A stretch of 64,000 nt of DNA from JABDJX01 sp039942715 (GTDB taxonomy: Bacteria > Pseudomonadota > Alphaproteobacteria > Rhodobacterales > Rhodobacteraceae), in assembly GCA_039942715.1 (NCBI GenBank), contig JBDVBY010000007.1, positions 558,001-622,000 of the forward strand, read 5' to 3'. Shown piece by piece: positions 42,821 to 50,892 of this stretch (its first letter is position 1; each line of letters opens with the position of its first letter). The position numbers were made by a program, and so were the translations under genes. The notes under the pieces were generated by a model that saw nothing but the letters and a program-made list of their open reading frames with translations, had not been told where the DNA came from and ran no database searches.

Positions 42821-44269
42821 TCAATCCGCCAAAGAGAAAAGCCCATCCAAGTCCAGATGCGCTTCCAAATGTGCCGCCAGATCATCCAAAGCCTGATCAA
42901 CAACCACGTCATAAGCCAACGTCGAGCGCTCCAGCCCGAAGTCGTTCAGATAGGCCGCGCGGAAGGCATCATCGCTGAACATCCCGTGCAAATAGCTGCC
43001 CTGAACCAAGCCATCTGCGCTGATTGCCCCGTCCATGCGATCCGCAACATGCGCAAAAGGCCGCGCACAATCGGTCCCCGACGAGCGGCCAATGTGGATT
43101 TCGTACCCTGTAAAATCACACCCGGTGAGTGCGTGGCGTGCTGAAATGCGGGTGAGCGTTTTGTCTGGTACCATTTCGGTGACCACATCTAATAGTCCAA
43201 GGCCTTCAACCTCGCCCGGCGCGCCTTCAAGGCCTTCAGGATCGCTAATCGATGTTCCAAGCATCTGATACCCGCCGCAAATCCCCAAAATACGACCGCC
43301 TCGGCGATGATGCGCGACCAAGTCAACATCCCAGCCTTGCGCGCGCAAAAAAGCCAGATCACCGCGCGTCGACTTGCTGCCCGGCAGGATCACCAGATCA
43401 ACGTCACCGGGAATAGCTTCGCCAGCGCGCACCATGGTCACGCGCACACCCGGCTCAAGACCAAGTGGATCAAGATCATCAAAGTTTGCAATCCGAGAAA
43501 ACGCCAGGCAGGCAATGTGGAGAGGGCCATCGCCGCGTGCCTCTCCCAAATCAAGCGCATCCTCCGCCGGAAGCTTTGCTGCATCGCCAAACCACGGCAA
43601 AACGCCAAATCCGCGCCAGCCCGTGCGCGCCTCAATAAGCGCATAGCCATCGTCAAATAGTGCAGGGTCGCCGCGGAACTTATTGATCATAAATCCTTTT
43701 ACGCGCTCCAGATCGGTGTCCCCTAACACCGCTTGCGTGCCAACAATCTGCGCAATCACCCCGCCACGATCAATGTCGCCCACCAGAACAACAGGCGTTT
43801 TGGAGGCAACAGCAAACCCCATGTTCGCAATGTCGCCACTGCGTAAATTCACCTCTGCCGGACTGCCAGCCCCCTCAACAAGCACAAGATCACACCCTGC
43901 TTTGAGTCGCTTAAAACTCTCAAGCACAGGCGCCATCAACGTCGGTTTCAAAGCGCTGTATTCGCGCGCTGCCACCGTCGCGACGCGCTTGCCCTGCACA
44001 ATAACCTGAGACCCTGTCTCTGACTCTGGTTTCAGTAGAACCGGGTTCATATCCACCACGGGGTCAAGCCCACAGGCCCGCGCTTGAAGCGCTTGTGCGC
44101 GTCCAATCTCGCCCCCATCCATCGTCACAGCCGCATTGTTTGACATGTTCTGTGGCTTGAACGGCGCCACACGAAGGCCTCGGTGCATAGCCGCCCGGCA
44201 CAGACCCGCCACCAGAACCGACTTGCCCACATTCGAGCCTGTGCCTTGGATCATCAGTGCGCGGCTCAT
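42821..44269 (-). CDS. cobQ: cobyric acid synthase CobQ
   Basis: CobQ amidates side chains b, d, e and g of adenosylcobyrinate diamide, using glutamine and ATP. The 482-residue protein has an N-terminal P-loop-like GTGSNVGKSVLVAGLCR (about 10-26), NMSNNAAVTMDGGEIGRAQ (about 42-60) and a C-terminal amidotransferase domain with the cysteine in ILGICGGYQMLG (about 327-338). Its start overlaps the metallophosphoesterase stop by 4 bp. Convergent with cobD; the 55 bp between show nothing clear. Confidence 0.94.
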   Translation of the reverse strand: MSRALMIQGTGSNVGKSVLVAGLCRAAMHRGLRVAPFKPQNMSNNAAVTMDGGEIGRAQALQARACGLDPVVDMNPVLLKPESETGSQVIVQGKRVATVAAREYSALKPTLMAPVLESFKRLKAGCDLVLVEGAGSPAEVNLRSGDIANMGFAVASKTPVVLVGDIDRGGVIAQIVGTQAVLGDTDLERVKGFMINKFRGDPALFDDGYALIEARTGWRGFGVLPWFGDAAKLPAEDALDLGEARGDGPLHIACLAFSRIANFDDLDPLGLEPGVRVTMVRAGEAIPGDVDLVILPGSKSTRGDLAFLRAQGWDVDLVAHHRRGGRILGICGGYQMLGTSISDPEGLEGAPGEVEGLGLLDVVTEMVPDKTLTRISARHALTGCDFTGYEIHIGRSSGTDCARPFAHVADRMDGAISADGLVQGSYLHGMFSDDAFRAAYLNDFGLERSTLAYDVVVDQALDDLAAHLEAHLDLDGLFSLAD

Positions 44270-45072
44270 GCTAAACTCACCATAACGATTTCAGGAGGGC
44301 GCCCGATTCGGATCGGAAGTTTTGAATATCCCAATCCGCCTGAAACAATCAGTTGCTTTGATCCTTCTTTGAAGTGCCCATAGGCATAGCGCGTTCCATA
44401 CCGCGACGGGACAAAAAGCGCCTTTCCGAATGGCGCGATCTGTCCTCCATGCGTATGGCCAGACAAAGTGAGATCAACCCAATCGGGCAGGTCTGGGAAA
44501 ATGTCCGGCTCATGGGCCATTAGAATGGTGAAGACGTCTGGGTTCAAAGCCTCTGACAGCCCAGGCCAATCGTCCAGACCGTCAACTTTGCTTTCTCGGC
44601 CCTTGTGGAGCGCGCGTTGGGATTCAAGTCCGGCAAGGGCGATGGGGGCGGCGGTCTCAAACAGTCCCCCAGTGTTAGAGTAGGTTTTTATCCCGGCGTC
44701 CTCAAAAGCTGTGTGCCATTTTGTCAGCCTACCTTCTTTTTTGGCACCTGAATCAGAGTACCAATCGTGGTTCCCGAACACAGCATGTGTGCCCATAGGC
44801 GCTTGAAGCTTGGAAAATTGCTCTGCCACAGAAGAAGGGGCCAATTCTCCGCTCATCGCCACATGACCTGCATAATCTCCAAGCAACAGGATCAGATCGG
44901 GAAAAAGCGCGTTGGTTTGATTAACTAAAGCGCTTAGGTGAGCAAGTGTCATGAACCTTGTATTGCAGTGAAAATCCGCCAGCATCGCGATTTTCAAAGG
45001 AGGCGTAAGGCGGCGCGGTTCTGGATTTATCTGATAGGACGTCACACGCGCTGGCTTCAGGCTTGCGATCAA
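44266..45072 (-). CDS. metallophosphoesterase inside the cobO-cobQ operon
   Basis: This 268-residue calcineurin-like phosphoesterase has all metal motifs: MLADFHCN (about 30-37), LLLGDYAGH (about 62), FGNHDWYSDSG (about 98-108), MAHEPDI and SGHTHGGQIAPFG (about 208-220). It resembles YaeI/YkuE-type membrane-associated phosphodiesterases, though no signal peptide is evident. It overlaps cobO by 4 bp upstream and cobQ by 4 bp downstream, so it is translated with cobalamin genes. A function in cobalamin synthesis (for example phosphate removal) is possible but it may simply be a passenger. Confidence 0.85.
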   Translation of the reverse strand: MIASLKPARVTSYQINPEPRRLTPPLKIAMLADFHCNTRFMTLAHLSALVNQTNALFPDLILLLGDYAGHVAMSGELAPSSVAEQFSKLQAPMGTHAVFGNHDWYSDSGAKKEGRLTKWHTAFEDAGIKTYSNTGGLFETAAPIALAGLESQRALHKGRESKVDGLDDWPGLSEALNPDVFTILMAHEPDIFPDLPDWVDLTLSGHTHGGQIAPFGKALFVPSRYGTRYAYGHFKEGSKQLIVSGGLGYSKLPIRIGRPPEIVMVSLA

Positions 45073-45689
45073 AACTCGATGCCTTTCTGTGCCTTGATCC
45101 CATCGCGAAACGGATGCTTCACCAAATCCATATCCGTGACCATGTCAGCGGCGGCAATCAGCTCTTCTTTGGCATTGCGCCCGGTTAAAACCACATGGGT
45201 CATCTCCGGTTTTTCCGTCAAAAGAAACTCAACAACGTCGTCTATGTCCAGGTAATCATTGCGCAAAGCGATGTTGATCTCATCAAGCAGGACAAAGCGA
45301 ATGTTCGGGTCACGGATCAGATCTTTCGCTTTTTCCCAACCCGCCGAGGCCGCGGCGATGTCGCGTTCGCGGTCTTGCGTCTCCCATGTGAACCCCTCAC
45401 CAGAGGTCACCCATGTCACTTGATCGGCAAACCGTTCGGTAAAGAAATCCCGCTCGCCCGTGCCCCAAGCACCTTTGATGAACTGCACCACAGCTGCAGG
45501 CATGTCATGCGCAATGCAGCGCACCAGCATCCCAAAACCGGACGAGCTTTTACCCTTGCCGGTGCCAGTATTGACGATGATCAGACCTTTCTCACCGGTC
45601 TTGCCTTCCATCATCTTGTCGCGTGCCGCCTTGATCTTTTGCATCTTGGCGGTGTGGCGAGCGTTTTCTTCGGGCGTTTTGTCACTCAT
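45069..45689 (-). CDS. cobO: cob(I)yrinic acid a,c-diamide adenosyltransferase CobO
   Basis: CobO adds the 5'-deoxyadenosyl ligand to reduced corrinoid. The 206-residue protein has the P-loop NTGTGKGKSSSGFGM (about 42-56), VQFIKGAWGTGERDFF near 72 and FVLLDEINIALRNDYLD near 130, as in CobO/BtuR. The start at 45689 follows a GAGG site. It is the first gene of the minus-strand cobO-phosphoesterase-cobQ operon and is divergent from the riboswitch-led operon; only 18 bp separate its start from the opposing -35 box. Confidence 0.94.
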   Translation of the reverse strand: MSDKTPEENARHTAKMQKIKAARDKMMEGKTGEKGLIIVNTGTGKGKSSSGFGMLVRCIAHDMPAAVVQFIKGAWGTGERDFFTERFADQVTWVTSGEGFTWETQDRERDIAAASAGWEKAKDLIRDPNIRFVLLDEINIALRNDYLDIDDVVEFLLTEKPEMTHVVLTGRNAKEELIAAADMVTDMDLVKHPFRDGIKAQKGIEF

Positions 45690-45706
45690 CGTGGGCCTCT
45701 TACGGA

Positions 45707-45735
45707 TTGACAAGGCAGGGCGCGTGACCGAATGT
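45707..45735 (+). promoter_or_regulatory. candidate promoter of the riboswitch-led cob operon
   Basis: TTGACA (45707-45712), then 17 bases, then a weak -10 GAATGT (45730-45735). The predicted transcript start falls within a few bases of the riboswitch P1 stem at 45743, which supports it despite the poor -10. Confidence 0.45.
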
Positions 45736-45742
45736 CATCGCC

Positions 45743-45920
45743 GCAGTTGGTGCCTGATCATAAATCAGGTGAAAAGGGAATGTGAAAGGGGGCAACCCCG
45801 TTAAGCAGCCGCCCCCGCGACCGTGACCGGAGAGGTGTTCCGCACGCCACTGACCCCAAAATTTGGGTTGGGAAGGCAGGAACACCGTTTGATCCGCAAG
45901 CCGGGAGACCTGCCAGTTGC
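45743..45920 (+). promoter_or_regulatory. adenosylcobalamin riboswitch, copy 1
   Basis: The conserved parts appear in order: P1 strand GCAGTTGG, GGTGCCTG at the start of the core, AAAAGGGAA, GCCGCCCCCGCGACCGTGA, CCACTG, GGGAAGGC, and the B12 box GCCGGGAGACCTGCC (about 45899-45914) closing on CCAGTTGC, which pairs with the P1 strand. It precedes DUF1636-cobW-cobN. High adenosylcobalamin should lower expression of the operon. Downstream, between 45930 and 46002, a G-run and a CCCCCCTTTTT run with flanking CAGAC/GTCTG can pair, a plausible terminator-type expression platform. Confidence 0.93.
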
Positions 45921-45931
45921 CAATGTACGTA

Positions 45932-46002
45932 ACCAGACGGGGGGTTCTGGTGGTGGGTTTGGCTTGAGAGATGGCCCGCTCGTTCCCCCCTTTTTGGTCT
46001 GA
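45932..46002 (+). terminator. possible riboswitch expression-platform terminator
   Basis: CAGAC followed by GGGGGG near 45934-45944 can pair with CCCCCC and GTCTG near 45986-46002, with TTTTT after the C-run. The arrangement suggests a ligand-controlled terminator before the DUF1636 gene. Pairing with the aptamer was not computed. Confidence 0.45.
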
Positions 46003-46006
46003 TTGA

Positions 46007-46411
46007 ATGGATGCGAAGGGAACGAAGACTGTGACTACCAATGCGCCTGTAGAACTTCTTGTCTGCACCACCTGTCGCAACGGGCTCGCGCTTAGCGACG
46101 AGGGGACGCGCCCCGGCGCCCTGTTGCACGCTGCGCTGGAAGGGGCCGATCTGCCTGAAGGCGTGACCCTGCGCGGTGTAGAATGCCTCTCAAATTGCAA
46201 CTCCGGGTGTTCGGTGATCCTGCGCGGCGGAGATGCTCGCTGGTCCTACGTCTACGGGAACCTGTCGCCTGAGAAACTTGATATCGTTGTTGACGGGGCC
46301 ACGCGGTATCACGCCACAACCGATGGGCTGGTGCCTTGGCGCGAACGCCCAGAACATTTCCGCAAAAACTGTATTGCCCGCATTCCCCCATTGGAGCCTG
46401 CTGAGACATGA
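46007..46411 (+). CDS. DUF1636 ferredoxin-like protein, first gene of the cob operon
   Basis: This 134-residue cytoplasmic DUF1636 protein has cysteines in VCTTC (about 19-23) and ECLSNCNSGC (about 59-68), the spacing of thioredoxin-like [2Fe-2S] ferredoxins. It is the first gene after the B12 riboswitch and overlaps cobW by 4 bp. The family is commonly found beside CobW in cob loci, but its role is not described; a cobalt or electron-transfer role is inference. A paralogue is encoded at 61750-62073. Confidence 0.82.
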   Translation: MDAKGTKTVTTNAPVELLVCTTCRNGLALSDEGTRPGALLHAALEGADLPEGVTLRGVECLSNCNSGCSVILRGGDARWSYVYGNLSPEKLDIVVDGATRYHATTDGLVPWRERPEHFRKNCIARIPPLEPAET

Positions 46412-47463
46412 GCACTGATCTGACCAAAACCCCCGTCACTGTCGTTACTGGCTTTCTTGGCTCGGGCAAAACCACGCTGATCCGCCATTTGATCGAAAAC
46501 ACCACAGGCAAACGTCTCGCGGTGGTGGTCAATGAGTTTGGCGATGTCGGCGTTGACGGTGAAATCCTCAAAAGCTGCGCGATCCCAGACTGCCCGGCTG
46601 AAAACATCGTTGAACTCGCCAACGGCTGCATATGCTGCACGGTTGCTGACGATTTTATCCCCACGATCGAGGCTCTTATGGCTCTTGATCCGCGCCCCGA
46701 TCACATCGTCATTGAAACGTCCGGCCTTGCGCTGCCCAAACCGCTCCTGAAGGCGTTCGACTGGCCCGCGATCCGAAGTCGCGTCACTGTTGATGGTGTT
46801 ATCGCGCTGGCAGACGCCGAAGCGGTTGCGGCCGGGCGTTTTGCAACAGATGTGGCGCGTGTCGATGCCCAACGTCTGGCCGATGAAAGTATCGATCACG
46901 AAACGCCGTTGTCAGAAGTGTTTGAAGATCAAATCTCCTGCGCTGACATGATCCTTCTCACCAAACCCGACCTCGCTGGCCCCGACGGCGTCGCCAAAGC
47001 GCGCGAGGTCATCGCCGCCGAAGCGCCGCGTCCTCTTCCGGTTGTCGAAGTCGCCGAAGGCGTGGTTGATCCGATGGTGATCCTTGGTCTTGAAGCGGCG
47101 GCAGAAGACGACATGGACGCGCGCCCCAGCCACCACGACACAGCCCATGATCACGACCATGAAGACTTTGAGAGCATTGTCGTCGACATCCCCGAAGGGG
47201 AAAGTGGTGACATCCTCGCCGCCCGCATCGAACGTCTGGCAAGCGAGCAAAACATTCTGCGCGTCAAAGGCTATGCGGCTGTGTCAGGCAAACCCATGCG
47301 TCTCCTTGTGCAAGCGGTCGGTGCGCGCGTGCGCCATCAGTTCGACCAGCCTTGGGGCGCAAGCCCGCGCCAAGGTCGCCTTGTGGTCATTGCCGAGCAC
47401 GACGACATCAACCGCGCAGCCATAGAAGCTATTCTGTCGCCACTCTCTGAACCAGCAGAGTAA
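46408..47463 (+). CDS. cobW: CobW GTPase, putative cobalt chaperone
   Basis: CobW is a G3E GTPase thought to deliver cobalt to the cobaltochelatase CobNST. The 351-residue protein has the P-loop GFLGSGKT (15-22), the metal-binding GCICC (73-77), ETSGLALPKPLL (about 109) and a His/Asp-rich stretch HHDTAHDHDHED (about 231-242) between the GTPase and the CobW C-terminal domain. It is coupled to DUF1636 upstream. A palindromic element lies between it and cobN. Confidence 0.92.
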   Translation: MSTDLTKTPVTVVTGFLGSGKTTLIRHLIENTTGKRLAVVVNEFGDVGVDGEILKSCAIPDCPAENIVELANGCICCTVADDFIPTIEALMALDPRPDHIVIETSGLALPKPLLKAFDWPAIRSRVTVDGVIALADAEAVAAGRFATDVARVDAQRLADESIDHETPLSEVFEDQISCADMILLTKPDLAGPDGVAKAREVIAAEAPRPLPVVEVAEGVVDPMVILGLEAAAEDDMDARPSHHDTAHDHDHEDFESIVVDIPEGESGDILAARIERLASEQNILRVKGYAAVSGKPMRLLVQAVGARVRHQFDQPWGASPRQGRLVVIAEHDDINRAAIEAILSPLSEPAE

Positions 47464-47475
47464 TCGGAGCATGTC

Positions 47476-47541
47476 TTTTTCTGTCCAGAATTACTTTGGG
47501 GGTGTGGGGGCGAAACCCCCGCTCGGCATCGCCGAAACCCC
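47476..47541 (+). repeat. dispersed palindromic intergenic element, copy 3
   Basis: TTCTGTCCAGAATTACT leads into a GGGGGTG arm, then GGGGG-CGAAA-CCCCC (47506-47520) and an outer GAAACCCCCC arm. Same plan as the elements at 4983 and 38861. It lies within the riboswitch-led operon, between cobW and cobN. Confidence 0.55.
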
Positions 47542-47556
47542 CCGAGGGCAGAACTG

Positions 47557-50500
47557 ATGCACGTCATCTTCCGCGAAAGCCATGGCCTTGAGGAAACAGA
47601 GACGCCAACCGATCTGGCTCAAAGTCCAGCTGATCTGGTGGTTTTGTCGTTTTCTGACAGCGATCTGACGGCCTTTTCGGCAGGCTGGTATGGCGCAAAA
47701 AACCAAGGGCGCGCGCTCCCGAGCCTGCGCTTGGCGAATCTTGGCGCGCTTCAACATCCGCTTTCGGTCGACACATACATCGAGCAAACGCTAAGCGGGG
47801 CGAGGGCGATCTTGATCCGCTTGATTGGTGGAGCCAGCTACTGGAGTTACGGGCTCGCCCAAGTGCGCGCTCTGGCCGAGAAAAATGGGATCGCGCTTGC
47901 CGTGTTGCCCGCAGACGGGCGAGATGATCCGCAACTTGATGCGCTTTCTACGGTGCCTGCCTCAACGCGCATGCAATTAAACGCGCTTTGCAATGCGGGC
48001 GGTGCGCGCGCGGCTCAAGCCGCTTTGGCGCAACTGGCCTTTGCGGCTGGTCACTATGTTGGGCCGGTCTTGGGCGACAAAACCCTGCCTGACTTTGGCT
48101 GTTGGGATCCCTCAAGCGGCCCTAAGTCCTGCCAAGGGGCTTGCGCCTTCGCGCGCGAGCTTTTGCAAGAAAGTGGATCAGAAAAGGAAACGCCTTTTCT
48201 GCCACCCCTCGTTGCAATTGTGTTTTATCGCTCTTACCTCGCGGCCGCCGACACCGCTCCGATCAAAGCGCTGTTTGATGCCTTGCGCGCCAAGGGCCTG
48301 CGCGCCCGCGCGTTCTTTGTTCCTTCGCTCAAAGCCCCTGAAGCTGCAGCTTGGCTATCCGAGAAACTAGAAAGCCTCGCACCTGCCGCCATCATCAACG
48401 CCACGGCGTTTTCCGGCAAAACCGGCGATGGAGCCTCTCCGCTTGATGCCTCTGGTGCGCCTGTTTTCCAAATCGCTCTGGCAACGTCTACGCAACAGGC
48501 TTGGGCCGAGGCCGAGCGCGGTCTTTCCCCAACCGATTTGGCCATGCACGTGGTTCTACCCGAAGTCGACGGACGTCTCTTTGCCGGAGTCGCCTCGTTC
48601 AAAGAGCCGCAAGCCCGCGATCCTGAACTGCAATTCGCGCCTTACGTTCATACACCTGCGCCGAGCCGTATCGAGGCCATCACCACCCGCGTCACCGCCC
48701 AGATTGCCCTTGCCACCAAAGCGCCATCGCGCCGCAAAACTGCGCTAGTGCTTTCTACGTACCCGGGCAAAGACTGGCAGATGGGGCATGCCGTTGGGCT
48801 TGATGCATTTGCCTCAACGAACGCGATCCTGTCGGACATGGCGTTGGCCGGGTATCTCACTGGACAGATCTCTCCGCAGGCGCTTGCGCACGCAACAATA
48901 GAGTGGTCTCTCAGCGACTACGCGAAAGCGCTCGCCAGCTTGCCCAAATCTCTGCGCGAGGATCTGACAGCCGCGTGGGGCCAGCCCGAGGCTGACCAAC
49001 TGGTGAAAAACGGGGCTTTCTCGTTTAAAGCGCTGGTCTGCGAAAACACCCTTGTCGCCCTGCAACCGGAACGCGCCACGCTTCTTGACCGGGTCGAGAC
49101 TTATCACGACCTCGCGCGCACACCCTGCCACAGCTACGTCGCCTTTTACCTCTGGCTACGCCAACATCACAGCATCGACGCGCTGATCCATATTGGTGCA
49201 CATGGCACGCTGGAATGGCTTCCCGGAAAATCCGTCGCCCTGTCCGATGCCTGCTGGCCCGAAGCCCTGATCGGCGCAACACCGGTCATTTACCCGTTTA
49301 TTGTCAACGACCCGGGCGAAGCCGCACAGGCCAAGCGCCGCATTGCCGCCGTGACCCTTGGGCATATCCCTCCGCCTTTGAAAGACAGTGCGGCGCCTGC
49401 GCGCTTTGCCTCGCTTGAGACATTGCTTGATGAATTCTCCAATGCCGACGGGCTTGACCCCAAACGCCGCGACCGCTTGCAAAGCGACATTCGCACCGAG
49501 GCTGCCGCGTTGGGCGTTGAGGCAGATTTGGGACTGGACGAGGTCTCTTGCAGTGCAGAGGCCATCACCCGCATTGACCGCTTTGTCTGTGACATAAAGG
49601 AAAGCCAATTTGGCGACGGGCTGCATATTTGGGGCAGGGCGCCTGCGCACCAAGACAAGTTCAAAACGCAGCCGTCCGCAATCGGCGAACGACAAGCGCT
49701 GCTGGATGCGCTCGCCGGAAGACGCATCGAGGCGGGTCCGTCTGGCTCTCCTTATCGTGGGCGCAGCGATGTTTTACCCACTGGGCGCAACCTCTTCACC
49801 ACCGATCCGCGCGCCGTTCCGTCGCGTGCTGCTTACGCCCAAGGAGTGACGCTGGCCGAAGAGCTGGTACGCCGCCATTTGCAGGATGAGGGCGATTATC
49901 CCAAAGGTCTGATCGTTGATCTGTGGGGCTCGGCCACGATGCGCACTGCAGGCGAAGAGTTTGCCATGGCACTGCATTTGCTGGGTGCAAAACCTGTGTG
50001 GGACGATGGTTCTGAGCGGGTCTCGGGCATCGAAATCCTGCCTCTCGCGGAATTGGACCGCCCGCGCATCGACGTGACTTTGCGCGTCTCTGGGCTGTTC
50101 CGCGATGTGTTCCCGACGCTTGCCACGCTTTTTGCGCAAGCGGTTGAGACGCTATCTGCGCGTGATGAAGCGCTTGATTTCAACCCTTTCGCCGGGAGTG
50201 AACCAAGCCCACGCGTCTATGGTCCGGCCCCTGCCAGCTACGGGCTTGGCATGGGGGATTTACCCGAGAACTATTCAAGCGAAGGGCGAAAGGCAGCCGG
50301 CGAAGCGTGGTTGACCGCCAGCGGATGGGCCACCGACGGGCGTCAAAGCCTTTCCGATCCCGAAGGCATAAGAAAGCGTGTCGCCCAAGCCGACACCTTT
50401 GTACACCTGCAGGACTTGCCGGAAACCGACCTGCTTTTGGCGGCGGATTATGCCACCCACGAAGCGGGCTTTGCCGCAGCCAAGGCCGTCACCGGGGGGA

Positions 50501-50892
50501 CGGCAACGCTTTATCATCTGGACAACACCGATCCCGAAAAACCGCGCGCGCGCCTGCTCAAAGAAGAGATCGCGCGCGTCGTGCGCGCCCGTGCCGCCAA
50601 CCCTGATTGGATCGCAGGTATGCAGCGCCACGGCTTTCGCGGGGGGGCTGAGATTGCCGCAACGCTTGACCATATGGCCGCTTTTGCGAACCTCGCAAAC
50701 GCAGTCGGTCCGCATTTGTTTGATGCCTTTTACGACGTGACTTTGGGCGATGAAGATGTCTCAGCGTTTTTGGCCGCGCACAATCCCCAGGCATTGGAGG
50801 CAATGCGCGCGCGCTTTGCACAATTGCTCGAGGCGGGGCTTTGGGACACCCGTCGTAATGCCATCCGCGCCGATCTTGGTGAACCCGCATGA
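47557..50892 (+). CDS. cobN: cobaltochelatase subunit CobN
   Basis: CobN is the large subunit of the ATP-dependent cobaltochelatase that inserts cobalt into hydrogenobyrinic acid a,c-diamide with CobS and CobT (Pseudomonas naming), which are not in this window. The 1111-residue protein has the CobN/BchH core: IHIGAHGTLEWLPGKSVALSD (about 547-567), AKRRIAAVTLGHIPPPL (about 589-605), LWGSATMRTAGEEFAMALHLLGAKPVWD (about 789-816) and the C-terminal DVTLGDEDVSAFL. It is somewhat shorter than the 1250-1275 residues of the Pseudomonas protein. It overlaps cobG by 4 bp. Confidence 0.95.
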   Translation: MHVIFRESHGLEETETPTDLAQSPADLVVLSFSDSDLTAFSAGWYGAKNQGRALPSLRLANLGALQHPLSVDTYIEQTLSGARAILIRLIGGASYWSYGLAQVRALAEKNGIALAVLPADGRDDPQLDALSTVPASTRMQLNALCNAGGARAAQAALAQLAFAAGHYVGPVLGDKTLPDFGCWDPSSGPKSCQGACAFARELLQESGSEKETPFLPPLVAIVFYRSYLAAADTAPIKALFDALRAKGLRARAFFVPSLKAPEAAAWLSEKLESLAPAAIINATAFSGKTGDGASPLDASGAPVFQIALATSTQQAWAEAERGLSPTDLAMHVVLPEVDGRLFAGVASFKEPQARDPELQFAPYVHTPAPSRIEAITTRVTAQIALATKAPSRRKTALVLSTYPGKDWQMGHAVGLDAFASTNAILSDMALAGYLTGQISPQALAHATIEWSLSDYAKALASLPKSLREDLTAAWGQPEADQLVKNGAFSFKALVCENTLVALQPERATLLDRVETYHDLARTPCHSYVAFYLWLRQHHSIDALIHIGAHGTLEWLPGKSVALSDACWPEALIGATPVIYPFIVNDPGEAAQAKRRIAAVTLGHIPPPLKDSAAPARFASLETLLDEFSNADGLDPKRRDRLQSDIRTEAAALGVEADLGLDEVSCSAEAITRIDRFVCDIKESQFGDGLHIWGRAPAHQDKFKTQPSAIGERQALLDALAGRRIEAGPSGSPYRGRSDVLPTGRNLFTTDPRAVPSRAAYAQGVTLAEELVRRHLQDEGDYPKGLIVDLWGSATMRTAGEEFAMALHLLGAKPVWDDGSERVSGIEILPLAELDRPRIDVTLRVSGLFRDVFPTLATLFAQAVETLSARDEALDFNPFAGSEPSPRVYGPAPASYGLGMGDLPENYSSEGRKAAGEAWLTASGWATDGRQSLSDPEGIRKRVAQADTFVHLQDLPETDLLLAADYATHEAGFAAAKAVTGGTATLYHLDNTDPEKPRARLLKEEIARVVRARAANPDWIAGMQRHGFRGGAEIAATLDHMAAFANLANAVGPHLFDAFYDVTLGDEDVSAFLAAHNPQALEAMRARFAQLLEAGLWDTRRNAIRADLGEPA

